From the NCBI GenBank assembly GCA_016212785.1, contig JACRDW010000036.1:1-18671 (forward strand): DNA of 18,671 bases, read 5' to 3'. This document shows, one piece after another, positions 14,041-18,671 of this stretch; within the stretch, counting starts at the first letter, position 1; every line of letters begins with the position of its first letter. Under the pieces are notes generated by a model. It was not told where the DNA came from, made no database searches, and saw only the letters and a program-made list of their open reading frames with translations. The stretch comes from Methanobacteriota archaeon. GTDB lineage: Archaea; Hydrothermarchaeota; Hydrothermarchaeia; Hydrothermarchaeales; JACRDW01. Made by a program: the position numbers and the translations under genes.

Positions 14041-14550
14041 ATGATAGAGATAATTCAATTCGGAGATATCGATGTGCATCTGCTGCAGAATATATGCAAG
14101 GAAGTTGAAATTGTTTTTGGTGAATGCGTTACTTCTGGCAAAAAACTGCAAGTACTCAGAGAGTACTTTGATGAGAAAAGAAGGCAGTATGAATCCAGGC
14201 ACTTCCTCGAAGTATTGGCAAGGCATGCGAAAAATTCTGGCGCAGAAAAAATTCTGGGAATCACAGACGAGGATTTGTTTACCCCCGGCTTGAACTTCAT
14301 ATTCGGTCAGGCGTACATGAGCGGTAGAATCTGCATCATATCCACGCACAGGTTGAATCCTGGGTTTTATGGGGTGAGGGAAAACGAAGCTCTGCTGCTC
14401 GAGAGGTGCGCGAAAGAGGCCCTTCACGAGCTCGGGCACTGCTTTGGCTTGGAGCACTGCAGCGACAGAAGATGCATCATGGTATTTTCAAACAGCATTA
14501 CGGATGTGGATAAAAAAACAAAGAAATTTTGCGAAAAGTGCAGAATATGA
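14041..14550 (+). CDS. amzA: Archaemetzincin (zinc metalloprotease)
   Basis: A 169-residue archaemetzincin. The signature HELGHCFGLEHCSDRRCIM gives the catalytic zinc ligands His129, His133 and His139, the base Glu130, and the structural-zinc cysteines Cys140 and Cys145 with the Met-turn Met147. C164 and C167 in FCEKC complete the second zinc site. The N-terminal part (FGQAYMSGRICIISTHRL) is also typical. It is probably a cytosolic peptidase; the physiological substrate is unknown. There is no signal peptide. The stop overlaps the start of the acetyltransferase gene (ATGA), so the two form an operon. Confidence 0.94.
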   Translation: MIEIIQFGDIDVHLLQNICKEVEIVFGECVTSGKKLQVLREYFDEKRRQYESRHFLEVLARHAKNSGAEKILGITDEDLFTPGLNFIFGQAYMSGRICIISTHRLNPGFYGVRENEALLLERCAKEALHELGHCFGLEHCSDRRCIMVFSNSITDVDKKTKKFCEKCRI

Positions 14551-14981
14551 TAATTAGGAAATTCAGACCAAGCGACCTGAGCAGGGTTTACGAGATAGAG
14601 TGCAGGTCTTTCAAGGACCCGTATCCTGCTCTATTCTTAATGAATCTTTACGAGACTTATCCCGCAACTTTTCTTGTTGCAGAAGAAAATGGAGCAGTCG
14701 TGGGCTACGTTATATCCAGAATGGTTAACGTGAGCGGGCATGTTCTGGCGATAGCGGTTGAGCCAGGGCGCAGGTACAGGGGAATTGGAAGAGTTTTAAT
14801 GAATGCTGTAACCGAGAGGCTGAGAGAATTTGGAATGAAGGATATTTATTTGGAGGTGAGGATTTCAAATACCGCTGCGGTAAAATTCTACAAAAAGCTT
14901 GGCTTCGAGGAGAGAGGAATCATACGCTCGTACTACTCGGACGGCGAAGATGCGGTAATATTGAAAAAAATATTTTTCTAG
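14547..14981 (+). CDS. rimI: GNAT N-acetyltransferase, RimI/archaeal NatA type
   Basis: A 144-residue GNAT acetyltransferase. The acetyl-CoA site is AVEPGRRYRGIGRVLM, with the R-x-x-G-x-G pyrophosphate loop. It is followed by LEVRISNTAAVKFYKKLGFEERGI and YYSDGEDAVIL, the layout of RimI and of the archaeal N-terminal acetyltransferase. In archaea this protein acetylates many protein N termini, so the bacterial name is only approximate. The start at 14547 forms an ATGA overlap with amzA; a TTG six codons earlier is less likely. The stop TAG shares the bases CTAG with the stop of the convergent UPF0058 gene. Confidence 0.9.
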   Translation: MIIRKFRPSDLSRVYEIECRSFKDPYPALFLMNLYETYPATFLVAEENGAVVGYVISRMVNVSGHVLAIAVEPGRRYRGIGRVLMNAVTERLREFGMKDIYLEVRISNTAAVKFYKKLGFEERGIIRSYYSDGEDAVILKKIFF

Positions 14982-15271
14982 CGCTTGCGCTGGCGTATGA
15001 TTTCGCTCTTGCATCTCTTTGCTAATTCGCCCAGCCTATTTGCAACGCTCCTCGGAATTATCTCGTTGTTTTCTGCGAGCACGTTGGATATTCCGGAAGC
15101 AAGAACGAATATTGCGTACTTGTGTTCGGCTTTTGTCCTGTGTATGTGGTGCGGCGAAATGCCGAGGTTGGTGTACTCCTCGAAGAACGACTTCGAAACG
15201 CCGTTGTCTATCAGGAACTTCATCAGGTATATGAGAAGCTGATGCAGGTGTATCAGCTCGTCCTTGTACAT
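14978..15271 (-). CDS. UPF0058 family protein
   Basis: A 97-residue protein matching the euryarchaeal UPF0058 family. It opens MYKDELIHLHQLLIYLMKFL and has GISPHHIHRTKAEHKYAIFVLA and a C-terminal basic helix. Conserved His residues (HLHQ, PHHIHRTKAEH) suggest metal binding, and the predicted fold is all helical. No function is known. AGGGGGT lies before the ATG as Shine-Dalgarno. It starts 13 bases after the dnaG stop, so it is the last gene of a dnaG transcript; the link with DnaG may be a clue to its role. Confidence 0.9.
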   Translation of the reverse strand: MYKDELIHLHQLLIYLMKFLIDNGVSKSFFEEYTNLGISPHHIHRTKAEHKYAIFVLASGISNVLAENNEIIPRSVANRLGELAKRCKSEIIRQRKR

Positions 15272-15284
15272 TTGCCAACCCCCT

Positions 15285-16472
15285 CTAGCTTAAATCGCTT
15301 GGAGTAAGCAGCCTGAGCTCGGCAGGTTTTTTTATTATGTTTCCCACCTTTGCGCCCACCAGGTACTCAACTTCTTTTTCGCTGGCGATTTCTACAAGCC
15401 TCTGCGTTACTACACCGTCGAATATTACTGCGGAAACCTTTTCCTTCGAATTCTGCAGCGCAATCGCTAAATCTCTGACTGCAACTTCCTTGATGACGTT
15501 CGCATCCTGATCCAACAAGTAAGCTTTCAGCGTTCCAGACAGGTCATTAAAAAATTTTTTGAACTTCTCTACCCTTCCGTCCTTCTTCCTGACTTGAGGA
15601 GCCTCGACCTGCGGCTTAAACTCTTTTGCTTCTGGTTTGCTCGGTGCGCCGCCGTGAACCTGCTCCGCAGGTATCTTATTTCTCAAGGCTTTGAATATCT
15701 CCTTCTTGGTAAGCTCCTCTACTTCCTTACCTTCCGGCGCTCTTGCGATGAAGTCTACCTCTGCAACCTGAAGCAGCTCTCTGACTATCAGCTCTCCGCC
15801 TCTGTCGCCGTCTGTGAATACGGTCACAGTCTTCTTTTTACTCAGGTCTACTATCGTCTGGGGTATGCTCGTTCCCTCTACCGCTATCGCATTTTTTATT
15901 CCATTTCTCAGCAGGCTGAGAACGTCTGCCCTGCCCTCGACCACGATTATTGCGTCAGACTCGTCGATGTTTGGACCTGCCGGGAGATTTTCCCTGCCGT
16001 AGTTGACGATTTCTCCAACTCTAACTGACTGCGCAACTTCCTCTGTAATCTCCAGGGTGTCAGGGGTTATCTCCTCGACCATTGTGCCAAGAATATTCTT
16101 CGCCCTGTCTATAACTTTCCTCCTCTTGGAAACTCTTACGTCCTCGATGCCTTCAACCACTATAGCCGCCTCGCATGGTCCAACTCTGTCTATTGTCTCA
16201 AGCGCGGCTGCCAGAATTGCGGTCTCCACCTTGTCCAAGCTGGAGGGCATGTTAATCGTTCCCTTCGACTTCCCCCCCTTTGACTCGATGTTAACCTCTA
16301 TCCTTCCGATTCTACCGGTCTTCTGCAGCTCCCTCAAGTCCAGGTCATTTCCCAGCAAACCTTCGGTCTGTCCAAATATGGCTCCGACAACGTCGGACTT
16401 GTCAATCACACCGCTGGTCTCAATTCTTGCATGTACTACATATTTAGTAGTACCCAAATCAACTTTACTCAT
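15285..16472 (-). CDS. dnaG: Archaeal DnaG-type primase (exosome-associated)
   Basis: A 395-residue archaeal DnaG. It starts [18 protein letters not shown]. The Toprim domain has [14 protein letters not shown] (Glu179) and [10 protein letters not shown] (Asp221, Asp223), the acidic metal ligands. The bacterial N-terminal zinc-binding and helicase-binding domains are absent, as in all archaeal DnaG. The family has primase activity in vitro and is a subunit of the RNA exosome, helping with poly(A)-rich RNA. A variable Pro/Glu/Lys linker (about 275-300) precedes the C-terminal domain. The strong Shine-Dalgarno GAGGAGG, 8 bases before ATG 16472, fixes the start over an upstream in-frame ATG. The mRNA has an unusually long, structured leader. 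Confidence 0.95.
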   Translation of the reverse strand: MSKVDLGTTKYVVHARIETSGVIDKSDVVGAIFGQTEGLLGNDLDLRELQKTGRIGRIEVNIESKGGKSKGTINMPSSLDKVETAILAAALETIDRVGPCEAAIVVEGIEDVRVSKRRKVIDRAKNILGTMVEEITPDTLEITEEVAQSVRVGEIVNYGRENLPAGPNIDESDAIIVVEGRADVLSLLRNGIKNAIAVEGTSIPQTIVDLSKKKTVTVFTDGDRGGELIVRELLQVAEVDFIARAPEGKEVEELTKKEIFKALRNKIPAEQVHGGAPSKPEAKEFKPQVEAPQVRKKDGRVEKFKKFFNDLSGTLKAYLLDQDANVIKEVAVRDLAIALQNSKEKVSAVIFDGVVTQRLVEIASEKEVEYLVGAKVGNIIKKPAELRLLTPSDLS

Positions 16473-16526
16473 TTGAGTTGCCTCCTCTAATTCAATTTGC
16501 TGCAATTAATCCTCACCTTCCCAATC

Positions 16527-16566
16527 TCCAGCGAAAGGTGCCACAACTAGACTGCACTTCGCTGGA
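16527..16566 (-). promoter_or_regulatory. Hairpin in the dnaG leader
   Basis: TCCAGCGAA (16527-16535) and TTCGCTGGA (16558-16566) pair perfectly. After a 2-base bulge, GTGC (16538-16541) and GCAC (16554-16557) extend the stem around a 12-base loop. It lies in the roughly 125-base leader predicted for dnaG, about 55 bases before the start codon. It is a candidate RNA regulatory element; alternatives are the processing or termination site of tpiA. Confidence 0.55.
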
Positions 16567-16589
16567 TTTCAATTAGATGTGAGAATGAT

Positions 16590-16627
16590 ATTGCAATCTG
16601 CAATTCTATCCAAACAACTATTTAATC
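16590..16627 (-). promoter_or_regulatory. Probable dnaG promoter
   Basis: The minus strand has ATTAAATAG (16619-16627), directly after the tpiA stop codon, as TATA box. Transcription would start near 16597, inside the inverted repeat ATTGCA-ATC-TGCAAT (16590-16604). The assignment rests only on motif and position. Confidence 0.4.
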
Positions 16628-17305
16628 TTAACGTATCCCGCCGGCCAAATCAAGTAGCGCTGCGCGCGGGTCTTTGGCTTTGACCACTCCAGAAGCCAGT
16701 AAAACGCCTTCTGCGCCCAGTTCGATTGCAGCCCGAACGTCTTCGCCGGTAGTAATTCCAGCGCCGCACAGAACTGCGATGTCCTTGTAAATTTTTTTTA
16801 CCACCTCAACTGACTCCGAGACTATTTTTGGGTCTGCCTTTGAAACCGCTATTCCGCTGCCTATGAGTGCAGGGGGCTCTACCGCTATAGAATAAGGTCT
16901 CAGCTTTGCCAGAGCTGTACTTGCATCTGTATCTTTCGCGCAAACTATTGTAATTAAACCAAGCTGCTTTGCCTGCTGTACGGCTGCATCTACATCAGCT
17001 ATATCCATCGGATGCTCGGAATGATTCAGTAGAGTTCCAACTGCACCTGCTGCCTTTACCGCTTCGAGAACCACGTAACCTGTTCTGCTTCCTGCTTCAA
17101 GAGCATCCGCATGCTGCGCCAGGCAGGATATTTTCACCTGCCTCGCTATCCACGCAAGGTCAACCTGCTGGGGCGCAATAGCGATGCTTACGCCTGTTTC
17201 TTCAGCTACGCTTTCGCAAATCCTTGCGAGGGCAAGACCTTTTTCACCCATGGATTCTCTGTAAGACTTCACGTTCAGGACTATTACTGGCAGTTTGAGC
17301 GCCAA
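16628..17305 (-). CDS. tpiA: Triosephosphate isomerase, archaeal type
   Basis: TpiA interconverts dihydroxyacetone phosphate and glyceraldehyde 3-phosphate. The 225-residue length is that of the short archaeal enzymes. Active-site residues are in place: Asn11 and Lys13 (VLNVKSY), His95 (LLNHSEHP) and Glu143 (AVEPPALIGSG). The phosphate loops CGAGITTGEDV and GVLLASG are also present. It starts with TTG immediately after the TAG stop of the aldolase/phosphatase gene and in the same frame. GGTG lies 6 bases upstream as Shine-Dalgarno within the end of that gene. The enzyme works next to the preceding gene's product in gluconeogenesis. Confidence 0.95.
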   Translation of the reverse strand: MALKLPVIVLNVKSYRESMGEKGLALARICESVAEETGVSIAIAPQQVDLAWIARQVKISCLAQHADALEAGSRTGYVVLEAVKAAGAVGTLLNHSEHPMDIADVDAAVQQAKQLGLITIVCAKDTDASTALAKLRPYSIAVEPPALIGSGIAVSKADPKIVSESVEVVKKIYKDIAVLCGAGITTGEDVRAAIELGAEGVLLASGVVKAKDPRAALLDLAGGIR

Positions 17306-18418
17306 CTACTCCACCTTCTCAAACCTGCTCTTAAGTTTCTCCATGACCTTCGGCAGCGTCGTGTACTCCATGTCTTCGAGGGGTAGCCGATGCGGCTCGA
17401 AGGGTCCATGCCTGCGCATGTACTCTGCGATTTCCTGCGCCTTTCTCCTCGTCTCGTCGTAGGCAGGGTCGTCGAATAAATCCACAGGTCCAATTAATCT
17501 ACCATTGCTGAGCTGAAAACCTGCTGCCACGCATCTCGGCGGACCGTCAAATCTTGTGCATCTCGCATCTCTAAAAGAAACTGGCATCAGCGGACCGTTA
17601 TGCGAGCCGCGCATCCAGCCGCTCACTAAATACGGAAGTGCAAACGGCTCCAGAACTTCGCCTAAGGCAGGGAGACCTGACTGAGCTCTCACTATTGCGA
17701 CAGGGTCGTCCTTGCCGACGTATTCTCCTGCTATTTGATAAAGCTTTTCTGTGCTGACTACTGCAACCGGCTCGTTTGAAGGCAGCTTCTGCCCTTCTTT
17801 CGGAAAAACTCTCTTTATAACGTACCTAGACTTTGCACCAATCAGAGCAAGCATGTCATAAGTTTCCTCAGGAGCGTTCATGAAAACTCGCCTGTGCTCC
17901 ATTATGTCCCATACCTCAAACCTGAAGCCTGAATGCAAACTCGGGTCGATTACTAACCCGGCTGTGTTGAAAGGGTCTGCGAAGATTCTGTACATCGGCA
18001 AATTAAAAGCTCCGGGCTCTGTCTTGTCCATCATGAACGCTACGAGCGGCTCTGCCTTTCTTTCAGTAAATTCTAATTCAGCTATCCCGGGCCCCATGCC
18101 CCGAATGTTTCCGGAAAATGCATCGCTGAGCAGGTCCTGCCCCGCTCCGTAGAGCTTCAGCTCCTTTGCGACTTCTGTGGCTGCTTTGAAGGTATCCCAT
18201 GCGAGCGAGTGTATCTCGCTGCTGTTCTCACCCTTGGAGTGGCTCATCAAAAGCTGAAGGTCGTCTCCGGCTGCGAGTACATGGAAATCGATGAGCAGCT
18301 TTTGTTTTTTTGCATTCTCCAGTTTTTTTCTTGCTGTCTCAAGAAGTGCCGGATGAACCGAGGAATGACCCGGATATCCGCCCACGTCTGCCTTTATTAA
18401 AGATACAGTTGCCTTCAT
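17306..18418 (-). CDS. fbp: Bifunctional fructose-1,6-bisphosphate aldolase/phosphatase
   Basis: The ancestral-type gluconeogenic enzyme that condenses triose phosphates to fructose 1,6-bisphosphate and dephosphorylates it to fructose 6-phosphate. The 370 residues open MKATVSLIKADVGGYPGHSS, with metal ligands Asp11 and His18, and Asp52-Asp53 follow in AGDD. YVGKDDPV holds the Tyr-x-x-Lys pair (Tyr233, Lys236) that corresponds to the aldolase Schiff-base site of the family. The signature stretches KTEPGAFN and SGWMRGSHNGPLMP are also present. The ATG overlaps the pyrK-like gene as ATGA, and tpiA follows with no gap, so all three are co-transcribed. Confidence 0.96.
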   Translation of the reverse strand: MKATVSLIKADVGGYPGHSSVHPALLETARKKLENAKKQKLLIDFHVLAAGDDLQLLMSHSKGENSSEIHSLAWDTFKAATEVAKELKLYGAGQDLLSDAFSGNIRGMGPGIAELEFTERKAEPLVAFMMDKTEPGAFNLPMYRIFADPFNTAGLVIDPSLHSGFRFEVWDIMEHRRVFMNAPEETYDMLALIGAKSRYVIKRVFPKEGQKLPSNEPVAVVSTEKLYQIAGEYVGKDDPVAIVRAQSGLPALGEVLEPFALPYLVSGWMRGSHNGPLMPVSFRDARCTRFDGPPRCVAAGFQLSNGRLIGPVDLFDDPAYDETRRKAQEIAEYMRRHGPFEPHRLPLEDMEYTTLPKVMEKLKSRFEKVE

Positions 18419-18671
18419 TTTTTACCCCCGAAATATATTTTTGTACCTGAAGCATTTCTCCAGTACTTTCCAAACTCGATAGTTTTCTCCATCTCTTTAT
18501 CTCTGAACGTCGGACCTTCCTTGCACACTCTAAAGCCTGTCTCGTCCATGACGCAGTGGCCGCATATTCCTACTCCGCATTTTATGTAGCGGTGCAGGGA
18601 AACCTGGGTCGGAATGTCCTTCTCCTTTGTCTGCTGAAGCACTTTGAGCATCATTATCTCAGGTCCGCAGG
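18415..18671 (-). CDS. pyrK: Dihydroorotate dehydrogenase electron-transfer subunit-like protein (5' partial)
   Basis: The C-terminal 85 codons of a ferredoxin-reductase-family iron-sulfur flavoprotein. The frame stays open to the window edge. CGPE followed by MM is the end of the NAD-binding domain. Then comes the PyrK-type [2Fe-2S] cluster site: KCGVGICGHC (three cysteines) and RVC (fourth). PyrK passes electrons from dihydroorotate dehydrogenase to NAD. Related subunits of sulfhydrogenase and NfnA share these motifs, so PyrK is the best but not the only reading. Its ATGA overlap with the FBP aldolase/phosphatase gene links it to a gluconeogenic operon, an unexpected partner. Confidence 0.85.
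   Translation of the reverse strand, partial: CGPEIMMLKVLQQTKEKDIPTQVSLHRYIKCGVGICGHCVMDETGFRVCKEGPTFRDKEMEKTIEFGKYWRNASGTKIYFGGKK

Noticed and set aside
15594..16476. Two long frames antisense to dnaG
   Set aside because: They are Ser/Leu/Thr-rich shadow frames with no motifs; DnaG is clear on the other strand.
1..18671. tRNA or rRNA genes
   Set aside because: The non-coding gaps are short, and none shows a recognisable cloverleaf (for example the GGTTCGAATCC T-loop) or rRNA core sequence on inspection.

Overview
This window reads as the chromosome of a euryarchaeon. The evidence is archaeal gene families (archaeal DnaG primase, UPF0058, UPF0146, archaemetzincin, fructose-bisphosphate aldolase/phosphatase, short archaeal triosephosphate isomerase), AT-rich TATA boxes about 25-28 bases ahead of many start codons (which predicts leaderless mRNAs), and Shine-Dalgarno sites mainly inside operons. 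A methanogen-related or alkane-oxidising lineage would fit, but nothing here fixes the genus. Genes are tightly packed, with many 4-base ATGA overlaps and convergent ends that overlap.

Layout. 1-392: the 3' end of an unidentified gene and a truncated RelE-like toxin remnant. 393-4084: a lone hypF, a convergent NOL1/NOP2/Sun RNA m5C methyltransferase, and a divergent CYTH (CyaB-like) protein. 4085-5540 (minus strand): a palindromic patch, a solitary HicB, a cupin and a metallophosphoesterase. 5589-11424 (minus strand): argJ, then the operon trpC-trpE-trpG-trpD-trpF (transcribed right to left). 11425-11692: a dense divergent control region between the trp operon and ilvD. 11693-13381: ilvD. 13338-14981: a single zinc-ribbon protein and a UPF0146 protein on the minus strand, then archaemetzincin and a RimI-type acetyltransferase on the plus strand. 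14978-18671 (minus strand): UPF0058, dnaG, tpiA, fructose-bisphosphate aldolase/phosphatase and the 3' part of a pyrK-like gene.

How the genes work together. TrpE/TrpG, TrpD, TrpF and TrpC cover chorismate to indole-3-glycerol phosphate; trpA and trpB are not in the window. ArgJ and IlvD add arginine and branched-chain amino acid steps. FBP aldolase/phosphatase and TpiA are consecutive gluconeogenic steps and are tightly coupled: their reading frames are adjacent and in the same frame, separated only by a UAG codon.

The most interesting non-coding signals are as follows. Two TGTACA sequences lie exactly 10 bp apart ahead of trpC and match the TRP-box motif known for the archaeal repressor TrpY. 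A perfect 9-bp hairpin and a 12-codon leader ORF without Trp codons lie in the same leader. An 11-bp perfect inverted repeat sits between the trp and ilvD promoters. Short GC-rich palindromes run into the 3' ends of trpE and hicB. dnaG has a long structured leader. I did not find a clear new multi-gene system; the regulatory architecture around trp is the best lead.
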